DNA from: Torreya grandis
Lineage: Eukaryota; Streptophyta; Pinopsida; Cupressales; Taxaceae
Direction of reading: 5' to 3'
NCBI GenBank assembly: GCA_037957365.1
Contig: JARHVA010005489.1
Location: 850,001-914,000, forward strand
DNA length: 64,000 bases
Positions 1 through 9,996 of this stretch are shown here, one piece after another. The notes below the pieces were generated by a model. The model ran no database searches, was not told where the DNA came from, and worked only from the letters and a program-made list of their open reading frames with translations. Made by a program: the position numbers and the translations under genes. How positions within the stretch are numbered: position 1 is the first letter of the stretch; the number at the start of each line of letters is the position of its first letter.

Positions 1-390
1 GATCAAATATCAACTAGATTGAGTTGATTGATCTAAGAAAAATAGAATTATAAAATAGTCTATAAGATGACTAGATAGAGATGGTCGATCTAGTTAAAAA
101 AATAGAGAAATAAAATAATCTAAATATTGAGTAGATCAAGTTGGTCAATCTAATTAGGTTAGTGAGATAATTTAAAATTTTATAAATTAGTTCAATCCAC
201 TTGATCATTTTAGTAAAAAAAAATAAGACAGTAAAATAGTATGTAAACTCATTGGATTGATATAGTCAATTTAGTTGAAAAAATAAGTTAATAAAACATT
301 CTATAAACTGATTGGATCAAGCTGGTTAATTTAGTTATAAAAACAAGATAGTAGAATATTCTACTATATGAACTAATTTAGTTATAAGCT
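1..390. repeat. Degenerate 60-bp minisatellite
   Basis: Successive 60-base blocks align with one another: each runs from a word like TATAAACT, through GATCAAG and a TGGTCAATCTAGTT-like core, to an A-rich half ending near AATAGTC or AACATT. About six copies are visible, heavily diverged. Words such as GATCTAGTT and TTGATCTAGTTGAC recur until about 1,345 with looser spacing (roughly 75 bases at 1,160-1,345), so the array may once have been longer. It carries no coding capacity and may start before the window. Confidence 0.7.
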
Positions 391-2539
391 ATGAAATTGA
401 GATGTTAGATCTAGTTATGTTATGAATAGGAAGATAATAATGATTTGAAAATCAACTAAGTCAGCCAGGAGCTATGCGATCAAGCTAGTTGGTCTAGTTA
501 GAAATTAGGATAAAAGAGAAATCTACTAAATCAAGATTTTTGATCTAGTTTTATATTATAAATATAATTTTAAACTATTAAAACTATATGATTTAGTTTA
601 AAAGTATAAATAAAGTAAGCACACATTCAAGTAGATCAAGTTACTCGACCTAGTTAAAACACACAACACAAAAATTGTATCAACACTGGCTGACATAGTT
701 AGTAATACATTAGATAATAGAAAGAAATAAGTATAAAATTTAATTCTTTAAATTAATAATGATTAATAATTATCTAAAAATATGATCAAGTTGTTGTACC
801 TAAGGTTTTATTTGACAATGTAGGATTCCAAAGATAGTAGCTTGTTCATTGGATAGTAATGACCCATTGTTTGAGAGTGATAACTATGGAGGAAGTGTCA
901 TTTCTAAATACAAATAAGCCTTGTTTCAAGGATAATCTAGAAGTAGCTTCTCATTACTAGTGGTAACGAATGCACCAAATAATCAAATAGGTGGTTGGAT
1001 TCTTAAGGTTCAATACAAAGGACAATTTTAGGTTTTTTTCTAAAATATTGTGAGGTATATATAAATTAAATACCATTTTTATGTCTATAATATGGATAAT
1101 TTTTTCTAGAAAGAAATAAAAATTTAAAATACTATTTAAAAAATAAGATCGACTAGTTCCATCCATTTGGCCAAAATTAGAACCTATAAAGAGAAGATAA
1201 AATTAGGTTGACTAGCATGACATAGTTGATTTTAAACATTATACCTGTAAGAAAATAAATTTACTATATTTATTGTCTTGATATAGTTAATTAAAAAAGA
1301 TACCTATAATAAAAACACGATCAACCAACTTGATCTAGTTGACTGTGACTAAAAAATTTACAATGCAAGGGTTAGTTTCATGATGGGTTCACTAGAATGT
1401 ATGAATTGAATTAGGATGGATTTTAAATTTGTCTAATTTAGTTAATTCCAAGCATGGATAAGGAAATATTACTATCAACTCATTACATAACTATTTATAT
1501 TTGAACATAAGCAATTTGAATCCACTAAAACTAGGCAAGAGATCTCTTAATACACAACACAAAAGGAGAGGGTTCCATAGTATTTAGGCAGATGATACTA
1601 TGTAATAACCATAGATAGGTCTATAATACATAAAATAAATTTAATCTAGTTCTCACTAAAGCTTGCAGCACAAGGGGGTATAGTTAACAAAAAATAATAT
1701 ATAACAAGAAAAGAGAAATCTACTTAAGCTAATGAAGAGGTAAACTAAACAAGGAGTAAGAACATTAAACTTATTAATTTATGAAATATATAACTATAAA
1801 ATTAAAGATTAAAAGTTATGGATACTTACCTTTGGACAAACCTGACGTGCCTTAATATCTCCCTTGGCCAATGGTGCTTTTAAAAACATTGTTGTCACTT
1901 TATAGAGATCACACTATATAAATCAACTCTAGGATAAAAGACTTTTACTTTGCATCAAAGACTTTCCCACAAAAAAATATTCTTTCCTTCCAAGACAAAA
2001 CCCGAATTAGTGACTCCTCAAGACTATAAATAATATAATTGTAAGTTGCAATAATGTGAAATAAATGTTCTTCCCTATTGGATTGAAGTAAAGGCAGTAT
2101 TTCTAACCAAGGATTGACCCTAAACCTTCCTAGGAATTTAGAAAACATGATCGACCAACTAAATTTTATTAGGTGAGAAAGATAGTTGTTAGGTCTTGAA
2201 CTACGTCCATTAGGCTGACTTGGTTTTATAATATGCATTGAATCCATAACAAGATCTACTTGTTGATGTAGTATGAAAATGGAGAAAAATAATGATTGCT
2301 TAGTCAAGGAATATTTTAGAAGGTGGTTACTTAGAGGAGTTGATAAATGGTTTTGTTTACTTAGAGTTGTAAAACATTATGTTTTAATGGTTCTAGGTAA
2401 TAATATAGGGACCAAAACTATTTTTAGACACCAAAGGTTTACCCACCCCTTTCCCACTGAACCCTTTAATATGTGCTCTCAAAGAGATTGAAACTCGACA
2501 GGTTCTGGCAAGAGAGATAATATTAGGATATGATAAATT
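391..2539. other. AT-rich non-coding stretch, no gene seen
   Basis: Up to about 1,400 the stretch holds scattered relatives of the GATCTAGTT words of the preceding minisatellite. From about 1,800 to 2,500 the base composition is a little richer (for example the CCCACCCCTTTCCC run near 2,440), but short reading frames on both strands resemble nothing I recognise. The right edge, near 2,520, is where the adjacent copia relic stops abruptly. Confidence 0.5.
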
Positions 2540-2544
2540 TAAAA

Positions 2545-2960
2545 AAAAGTGTATAAACATGTATCATTCATAGAAATTAAATCCATCTCTAATTTCATAT
2601 CATCAACCCATCATCTATTTTAACTAGCTTTTGCATAACTTATGGGTTCATTAGCCACTATTAATAGTATCAACATAGTATTTTCATCATAACCATCATA
2701 AGATAAATTAATTTCATAAAATTTAATTCTTATGATCTTTATATCACTTTTTTGATCCAACATTTTATTGGCTATATGTGGACTCAACAATTATTTGTTC
2801 ATTTTTGGAGTTGGCGAATATGGATGACTAGTCTTTTGTAATAGCTAGTATTATTTCTAATTTAACTACAAAAAATTATAGGAAATTTTAAGCCCTGAAA
2901 ATGAAATTAAATGGGATTATACCATCACTTAATAATTATGTAGCTACATGATCATAATCA
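2545..2960 (-). pseudogene. Copia reverse transcriptase N-terminus and linker, broken
   Basis: The minus-strand frame shows the motif that opens copia reverse transcriptase, close to EPISYAKAS, at about 2,621-2,660. It is followed by a WVDDMKLEMDLI-like helix and NDT at about 2,566-2,608. In intact elements this segment precedes the polymerase palm. Here the similarity stops just below 2,545, with no catalytic YxDD box, so the enzyme is truncated. The 2,660-2,960 part reads as the poorly conserved linker between integrase and polymerase and is assigned by position only. Confidence 0.75.
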
Positions 2961-2994
2961 TCATAAACATTATTTTTTAAAAAAAATACAATCC

Positions 2995-3480
2995 CTATAA
3001 ACAATTGTTGATTTACATGAAATATTATAAAACTCGTATGCTTTGATTTCATAAATATAGCATATGAAAATATTAGGAACACTCTTTAGATCTAATATAT
3101 TCCTCTTCTCATCTATAATATGTATAAAATCTAATCAATCAAATATATTTAGATGAGCAACATCCTTTTTTTGCCATACCAATCTTCATAGGTGTATTGT
3201 CTTTGACTACAATGTTAAGAGTTATGTTAATGGTATACACTATAATTTTTTTTAAATTCAACCCAAAAAACACCTTTCTAAGTTATTATTCTTCAAAATA
3301 TTCCTTCATAACTCAATTATGTATTTATTCTTTCTTTCAAAAACATCGTTATATCGTGGTGTGTGATTTATTAGCATCATTTTGATTTCATGTGAAGCAC
3401 AAAACTCATTATTAAAAAAATTGCATCCTATATTTGTTCCTAGAGACTCTATTTAATTTCCACATTATTTCTCAACCAAA
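2995..3480 (-). pseudogene. Copia integrase, broken
   Basis: Integrase inserts the element's DNA copy into the host chromosome. The minus strand shows a decayed form of the end of the catalytic core: an EFCASHEIKM-like stretch, a decayed PYTPQQNG equivalent, then the conserved ERKN box, at about 3,318-3,415. Further down come a TPMKIGMAKKG-like segment (about 3,165-3,205, matching the family's TPYEAWxGKKP) and the C-terminal block DEKRNILDLKS...YEIKAYEFYN (about 2,995-3,115). Several stops and at least two frame changes rule out function. The order agrees with the domains on either side. Confidence 0.8.
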
Positions 3481-3710
3481 TATTTTAAAATTTTAAAGTA
3501 TGAAAAGGTTACACTCTTTTCTTTCAACAAATAAATCCACATAAACCTTGTAACATTATCTATGAAGGAAATAAAATATAAATTATTACTAATACTTTTG
3601 AAATACATTGATCGACATAAATCTAAATGACCCAAATCTTAAAGTATTATTTATCTCCATTTAATGCTATGAAAATAATCCCTCTGATGTTTCACAAAAA
3701 TACATGACTT

Positions 3711-3923
3711 TCATGAATCATCGTTCTTCAATTCTAGTTTGGGAAGACCTCTTCCCATACATTTTGTGTCAAGAATATGGAAGCTCTTAAAACATATATG
3801 AAAATATACTAAATGCCAAAACATGATAACATCCTTAATGGTTGATAAATTATTACCTTTATTTATTATACAAATACTTATTGGAAATATCATAATCTTT
3901 TTGATATAATATTTTCCAATCAA
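3711..3923 (-). pseudogene. Copia GAG-pre-integrase (HHCC) domain
   Basis: An open minus-strand frame of about 70 codons contains FWHLVYFHICFKSFHIL, followed by CMGRGLPKLEL. This is the copia zinc-binding segment whose usual form is LWHxRxGHxxxxxLxxL then GxxKGLP. The first WH is intact, while the second His of the GH pair is changed. The domain lies between protease and integrase core in copia polyproteins, which matches its position here. Only this domain stays open; the flanking sequence carries stops. Confidence 0.8.
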
Positions 3924-4049
3924 TCTAATTCTAGACCTCTTATAAATAACAGAATAAACACCATCCTCAAAAACCAGTTTGAAATCCTTTTCAACTAATT
4001 AACTAAAACTAATTAGATTGTGACATAGATTTTAAGAAAAATAAACATC

Positions 4050-4460
4050 CTAAATTTCAACCTTACCTTTACATGTGGTTATTCGCATGATTCTCTTTCC
4101 ATCTTCCAATTTCACTTGGATTTTGAAGGACTCATTTAACATGTTGAAACCATCTTTGTGAATTTTCATGCGATTTAAGAATCCGAATCAAGAAACCACC
4201 AATTATTTGATTCATCTATTCCAAAATTACATGTAAGATAATAATTTGATTCCTATTGATTATCAATTTATTCAGATTGAAAAGACTTGTTTTTACTCTC
4301 TTGATTAGATGGATTGTTATCTATCAGTATTTTATAATATTTGATGATGTGCCCTAACATTTATTATTATTGAAAAGTAAAGTATTTATTTCTTTTACAT
4401 TTGTTGTTGGTTTCAATTTTTCCATTTGATTTTTTTTAACTCCCTTGATTCTAATTTTTT
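4050..4460 (-). pseudogene. Copia zinc knuckle and protease region, broken
   Basis: At about 4,160-4,200 the minus strand encodes WFLDSD/DSG-like residues, followed by a stretch resembling VKLEDGKRI (about 4,090-4,120) and an IxDVY segment near 4,050. This is the usual progression of copia aspartic protease (WxxDSGxxxHM ... VxLGDG ... DVxYVP). Upstream, at about 4,330-4,420, a GHIIKYY-like piece may be the remains of the CCHC knuckle of gag. The catalytic Asp is visible, but the frame shifts immediately after it. Confidence 0.65.
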
Positions 4461-4479
4461 ATTTTTAGTTTTGGTATTT

Positions 4480-5125
4480 GAAATCTTTTCCTTGGTTTCG
4501 CATGATTGTTCTTGATATCATATGTATAGTATCATATTATCCTCATGGGACAAGAGAGAACCAACCAAATCATCAACAATTATAGTGTTCATGGCCTACA
4601 ATTCTCAAAAGTGATCACAACATGCAAAATTTTTTGACATTAATATCTCAAAAAAATCTTAATATAATAATATCTTGTATATTTTCTCCATAATACTCAT
4701 TCTATTTACTAAGTCATTTACTCTTATGCAAAATTCTCCAACTTCTTCATTTTGTGACATTCTCAAATATTTAAAATTCATTTTTAGACTTTGGATTTTT
4801 TATTTATTTTTTTCTACCTTAATAAATCATTAATATAAATTTTCCAAGGTATTATGTGCCCCATAGGCATATTTTCATCCAATAATTCTTTGCTTAGATG
4901 CTTGGGTCTATGACACTCTAAATAAAGAAGCAAGATTTTGTATCTATCTTTTCTTCATTATTTTTTGTTCTTTTATGATCTTGTACAAATGTATTCCAAT
5001 CTTGAGGTGGTGTGTATTATCTCAAACTCATTTATATACAATAATTCTATTCAACTGATCTATCCAATATTCAAATTTATTGCTTTTGAAGATGAGAATA
5101 TTCATGGAAGCATAATTCACTAAAG
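4480..5125 (-). pseudogene. Copia gag (UBN2-type) remnant
   Basis: The minus strand contains a clear capsid-like segment at about 4,670-4,790: NFKYLRMSQNEEVGEF, then CIRVNDLVNRMSIMGEKI. This matches the copia gag pattern FExLRMxExESVxEYxxRxxxLVNxLxxxGExI. Downstream, VGSLLSHEDNM at about 4,530-4,565 matches the (L)xGSLxSHE motif. The frame changes several times. Gag would form the particle in which the RNA is copied; this copy cannot do so. Confidence 0.8.
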
Positions 5126-5283
5126 CCATGATTATTATAATAATGGTTTAAAAACATTTTGAACCTTTATTGAAAGATACTTTGATATTAATGAAGGTTT
5201 TGAATATATAAGGAAATTCAAATGAGATTTGATTTATTCTGAAATTGAATATATGTATTAATCAATATGTCTCAAAAGTACAA

Positions 5284-5295
5284 GCTCTGAAACTA
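5284..5295 (-). other. Copia primer binding site (initiator tRNA-Met type)
   Basis: The plus strand GCTCTGAAACTA is the reverse complement of a sequence matching 10 of 12 bases of TGGTATCAGAGC, the usual copia primer binding site. It sits about 160 bases upstream of the gag remnant on the minus strand, which is the expected place. Confidence 0.6.
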
Positions 5296-5815
5296 GTATT
5301 ATAAGTGAGGTTGTCAACAAAAAACTATATTGAATAACTTCAAACCTGAAAATATATTCATGATGGTCCAAATTACTATATAATTTAAGTAAAAATCAAA
5401 TCCTAAACATGAAAAAAGATTTCTCAATTAAAATTAATTCACTATGCTACCTCTATGTACAATATTTACTAATAAAGAAAGCTAAAATAATCTTATTAAA
5501 AGGTAACTTACATTGTAAATAAAGTATATAAATAATAAATAAACAAATAAATTTACTTAAACACTAAATAAAAAATAAATAAATTCATCATGACAATTTT
5601 AACTCAATAATAAGATATGAATATCATGTGATAAGCCTCTTCATTAGTTGAGCAGGCATGCACACTCACATGCATAATAGACAAGTGAAAGTGTAAAAAT
5701 ATAACTCTAAATATATAATCTTGACCCAAATAACTAATTATAACAATAATGATCATGTGCCCATATTGCTATCATACTTAACAAATTTGGCTTCTCACAT
5801 GTAAACCTCACTCTA
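5296..5815. other. AT-rich stretch, probably including a decayed 5' LTR
   Basis: By position the first few hundred bases should be the 5' LTR of the copia relic below. No second LTR copy is present for comparison and I can see no TG..CA ends. Nothing else was recognised. Confidence 0.4.
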
Positions 5816-6070
5816 TTATGGATCTTCCAAGACAACCTTCTTCTTCACAAACACATCCTTATCCTTTCTACTTCTCAAAGTAGACTTGAGTTTCCCACAT
5901 GGAAGTTTCCCTCTCTTATTACTTTTCTTGGAAATATTCTTCTTCTTATCTTCACTCTCAATCCTGATGACATGAAGTTTCTTTAACCACTCTTTCTACA
6001 ATTTTGGGTGCACAAAATGACCCATCAACTTAGAAACCATTTTTTCAAAACTTTTCACATTGTTCTGTCA
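5816..6070 (-). pseudogene. Lysine-rich reading-frame relic, family unknown
   Basis: One minus-strand frame stays readable for about 85 codons, from about 6,070 to a TAA at 5,816-5,818, with a single TAG near 6,002. The product begins near NNVKSFEKMVSKLMGHFVHP and becomes very lysine- and serine-rich: KKKNISKKSNKRGKL, later DKDVFVKKKVVLEDP. A frame this rich in Lys, ending in an acidic-hydrophobic tail, is unusual in the surrounding AT-rich DNA, so a coding past is plausible. Further minus-strand fragments up to about 6,280 (KEIPDKIMKWIVE) may belong to it. I do not recognise the family; a transposon-borne gene or a degraded nuclear protein are both possible. Confidence 0.35.
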
Positions 6071-6901
6071 TTTTATTTTTCTCCTTTCTTGGATATCTTT
6101 CCAATAATCAACTACACCTCCACATATCCCCTTACAACATTTACCCTCATGATGTTTTTTATACTCTCATCTTAAAAATACATTTCTTACTCCACTATCC
6201 ATTTCATGATCTTATCGGGGATCTCTTTAACACATATAAAATCTCAATTAGAAGTAGACATAAGGCTTTCCATCACCTTGACCTTTTTGGTCTCTTTCTT
6301 TTACTAGTATATTTTCCTCCAGGTGATTTTTTTCTCCAAATCATCTTACATCACTTGTATGGATGTAACAAACCCTTAATCATCTCTTCCTCATTAAAAT
6401 TAATCATAGTTGTAACATATATACTTTGTGTAGCATCTCCATCATTTTCAATATTGATTTGAATCTTTTTTACACCTTAATCAAGTTTTCCACCTCTCAT
6501 GCTCTTCCTTCTTTGTGTACCATGTTCTACCAACATGAAATCTTATCTTTCACAACATAAAATAGACTAAGAATGGATACTCTCAAACATCCTCTAAACT
6601 TATAATACTTCTCTCACACACGTAAAATACTTATGCAAGCTTCTATTTTACAACTTGTAGCTCACTCAATAAACTTCTCTTAACAACCTGTATTTAACTC
6701 ATAATATAAACTTACAAACTTAAATCACAAGAAGAAAAACTATAGGTCAAAACTAATCAATATATGTCATTATCTTTGTGTTTCTTAGTTCAGATACTTC
6801 TTCATGGACACACATTCAACACATTACACAAGCTTGACTCATTTAACACAACATCTATATTACATTCAAAAACATGTTCCAAAGAACATAACATAAATTC
6901 A

Positions 6902-6937
<36 letters not shown>

Positions 6938-7239
6938 AACAAACACTAACTCATGCCTCTAAATTATTATTATATTACATGAAAGAGTTATAAACTCTCA
7001 TATAGTCCCTTGTGGAATGATACAACTCTCTATTTTGCTCTTAAAAAGTTCTCCTTCATAGCTCATCCTTATCTCCAAAACATGCCTCTTTATTTCAATC
7101 TTATATTTATATTAGCATCCATATATTCATGGTGTGTCTATTTAATTTAATTAACACAAAAAAAATTAATATATTTTTCAATCTTTAATTTTACATGATT
7201 AAACACCAAACTATCATTAATAGCTCTTAGGTACATAGG
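6071..7239. other. AT-rich non-coding stretch with one microsatellite
   Basis: The stretch is pyrimidine-rich on the plus strand (many CTC, TTCTTC and CACA words) up to about 6,960. Apart from the dinucleotide run at 6,904-6,935 and possible minus-strand extensions of the relic on its left, nothing was recognised. Confidence 0.4.
6904..6935. repeat. (CA)16 microsatellite
   Basis: An uninterrupted run of 16 CA dinucleotides. Confidence 0.97.
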
Positions 7240-8070
7240 TGACATTTTCAGTCCAAGCAGTAGTTACTTAAAATATCACAAGTTTACCGATATTCATCCA
7301 ATGATCCCAAATTTTAAAAATATATTTATAACTACATTTTATATCATCCCAATAATGTTTGTAAACCAATTATTTTGATAGGTAAAGAACCATCTTTCCA
7401 AGTGTTGTAGACTAGACAGATGACAAATTTTGACAGTAATAAGTGGTACATTAAAGATGTAACTACAAATTCTCTAAAATTTAGCACATAGGTTTTTCAT
7501 GTGTTAGTTTACTAATATCTCACCATTTTTTTAATCCAAATATTACTTAACAATAGAGCCATATTTCCAAGTGTCCTACACTAGACAAATCATATAGTCT
7601 AATAGAAACAAATGGTATATTTCCATTGTAACTTTATAAGATATAAAATTTAGCACATAGGTTTTGTGTGTTAGTAATAACATCTAAAAAAAATTGGAAA
7701 TGTAAATCTTACCAAAATAATATAAATATCTTTCCAACTGTCATGGATGCATTCTGATAGAATCAAAAAATACGTTTTAGTTGTAGCTCCAAATGACTAT
7801 TATTTAGTGCATAGATTGTAAGTGATAGGTATTATGACTTCACTAAATTTGGTTATCCAATTATTAGTAGAAAAATAGAACCATCTTTCCAAGTGTTATG
7901 ATATAATCAGATGAAACATTTTTTATGTTTATTCAAATGATTTAAAACTTGATTCATGGGTTTTATGTGTCTGTTACTATGACCTCACCAAATTTAATCA
8001 TTCAATTATTATCATAGTTGTAGAATCATTCAAACCAAATTTTTGGATATAAAAGTCTAACACACTGATG
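7240..8070. repeat. Tandem array of about 150-170 bp units, roughly five copies
   Basis: The anchor CATCTTTCCAAGTGT, or a close variant, recurs at about 7,391, 7,560, 7,727 and 7,882, with weaker starts near 7,242 and 8,033. Spacings are about 150, 169, 167, 155 and 150. Each unit continues with an ACTAGACAGATGA-like segment, a TAACT(A/C)CAAAT segment, TTTAGCACATAGG and GTGTTAGT. Units are perhaps 70-75% alike by eye and contain no open frame. The family is unknown. Confidence 0.8.
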
Positions 8071-8517
8071 GAAAATAGGAAAATATCTCAGCATTTTTCA
8101 AATGGAAAATGAATATTTCATAATGATCATTCTAAGAGGTTTACGAGATCAAACCAACAAGATCACACTCAAAAAACTTAAAAAAATACATGACACTATT
8201 TTTGGTTGACGCAAGACTTTATGAACCTTTGGATGATATTGCATCAATACTTATAAGATGTATATAATGTCCATTAATGCCAAGCCCAATATTTTCAAGA
8301 TACAATTTATATCCACCCTCATTATCTATAACATCAAGCCATAACCGTTACGACCCTTTTCAAAACCATCAATTCCAACCAATCCAAAATAGTTACCTTT
8401 GACTAGTGTAACATTTTAATAATATGTGTATTATATAAACAACCATATTCAAGAACAAAAGAATAGTCAAACAACTTAACATTCACCATTCTATAAAACC
8501 TATTTTATATGTATAAC
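8071..8517. other. Non-coding flank of the LINE insertion
   Basis: This is AT-rich DNA with a slightly richer patch around 8,330-8,400 (AACCGTTACGACCC). No gene or repeat partner was recognised. It is the 5' side of the target into which the LINE inserted. Confidence 0.4.
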
Positions 8518-8531
8518 AATTATATTGTTGT
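8518..8531 (+). repeat. LINE target-site duplication, left copy
   Basis: AATTATATTGTTGT, identical over all 14 bases to 14,412-14,425. The length is typical of target-primed reverse transcription. Confidence 0.92.
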
Positions 8532-8556
8532 GTCTGAGTGAAAATATTGGGTCGTG

Positions 8557-9996
8557 ATGGACGAAAGGGAGAAAGAGGGCACGGTAGGGGAGGGCGTAGG
8601 AAGGAGTTATAGGGCGATGTTGGGTCTGCAGCAAGCTGCCCATGGAACATAGAGTGCTGGAAAGGCTCCTCTCTCACAATTTGAAGGTTCATATGCTACT
8701 GAAAACCCCATTGGCTTGCGAATACCCAAAGTCAATGGTTGCCTGGAAAGATGCAAGGAGAGGCCCAAGCTGGTTATACCAATGGACATGATTGTTGAAG
8801 ACATAGAATACTATTCAAATCACTCCCTATACTACAAGTTTTTGGGGCTTAAGACTTCTCTCCAATTCTTGGAAGCGTGGGATCAGAGAACATGGGCACC
8901 AAAAGGAGAAATGGATATTACGCTATTGGCTAATAGCTACTTTATGGTCACTTTCACCTGTATAACTGACTGTAACAGAATATTTTTTGGAGTCCCTTAC
9001 TTTCATAACCAGGTGGGACTATTTATCAAGTCGTGGCATGTTGGTTTTATACCATTAGAGGAATTACCAAACCATGTTCTGGTGTGGGTGCATCTACCTC
9101 ACTTTCTGGTGGAATGTTGTCTTGAAGACACTCTGCAAATGCTTATGTCTCTATTGGGAAGGCCAGTCAGTTCTTCAATGTCAATCCTGGGGAAAAAGGT
9201 AATGACTTATGCCTGCATCTATGTTGAAATTGATCTTAGCAAGCCAATTCCAGATGCTGTTGAAATGAGTGCAGGACCCTTTTCTTGGACACAACAGCTG
9301 GATTATGAAACTCTTCCTTTTGGCTATCATTTTTGTCATGATTATGGCCACTTTTAGCGATGGTGTCTCAAATCAAAATTCATGAAACCTCTGCTAGCTC
9401 AGCCTGCATGCATTCCTCCTAGAACAGATAAAGAGAAGGGCACGATTCTAGGGGAGGTGCCTGAAGACGATTGATTTATGTCGGTCAAAGGCCATTATAG
9501 AAATAGGGGCCAAAAATGATCCTTGAAGGAAAGACAAGAAGATGACTCACTTAATATATTTGAAATACTAGATGACCTTAATCAACAGGAGGTGAATCCA
9601 GGGTTGATGATTTTAGATCAGGTGATTGTGGGCCAAGAACAAGAGACCAATGTTACAGGGGTTTCAATTGAATTACAAGATGCTGGTGACTGTCACATGG
9701 ATACAGACCAATAGATGATGATTTCATAAGGAATGAATTCCACTGTTGTTCCTCCTAAAGATGATGGAAATCTGCCTCTCACAGGGAAAATGGGGGACAC
9801 AGAGGTAGCAAGAAGTAGTAAATCTTCTCTTCATTTGGGACTTTTTTAAAAATACCTTAAGAAGGGAGGGGCAGAGAAAGCTGGCAAGCCTAGTAGAAAA
9901 AAGGACCTGGATAAGATAAAACTAATGGGAGAGACATTGGTGGAGTCAGGGTCTGTAAAGACTCTAGATGCACACTTTTTTAACCCTCTGAAATGA
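8557..9996 (+). pseudogene. LINE ORF1: DUF4283-like RNA-binding protein with zinc knuckle
   Basis: One frame runs unshifted from the ATG at 8,557 to the TGA at 9,994-9,996 (about 479 codons). It is interrupted by TAG at 8,650, 9,355 and 9,712, TGA near 9,472 and 9,517, and TAA near 9,727 and 9,847. The longest open part is 8,653-9,354. It shows the DUF4283 pattern of plant L1 ORF1 proteins: FLGLKTSLQFLEAW, an F..GPYF-like core, then VLVWVHLPHF and LGRPV. A knuckle at about 9,316-9,370 follows, where CHDYGHF is retained and the first Cys appears as Tyr. A later FMSVKGHYRNRGQK segment matches the usual C-terminal region of such proteins. In active elements the product coats the RNA. The start at 8,557 was chosen because it is the first ATG of the frame, just inside the element end. 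Confidence 0.9.

Larger units (their letters stand above)
2540..5295 (-). mobile_element. Ancient Ty1-copia retrotransposon relic (truncated)
   Basis: Reading the minus strand from 5,295 downwards, the copia order is recognisable: primer binding site, gag, a zinc-knuckle/protease region, the GAG-pre-integrase domain, integrase, and the first residues of reverse transcriptase. Every domain is broken by stops and frameshifts, so the copy is old. It ends near 2,540 inside the start of reverse transcriptase; the rest of the polymerase, RNase H and the 3' LTR are missing. A 5' LTR should lie just above 5,296, but its partner is absent and its outer edge cannot be set. The domain order makes copia rather than gypsy assignment secure. 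Confidence 0.85.

Noticed and set aside
2273..2491. 72-codon plus-strand frame next to the copia break
   Set aside because: No motif. It lies where the copia similarity ends and is not supported on either strand.
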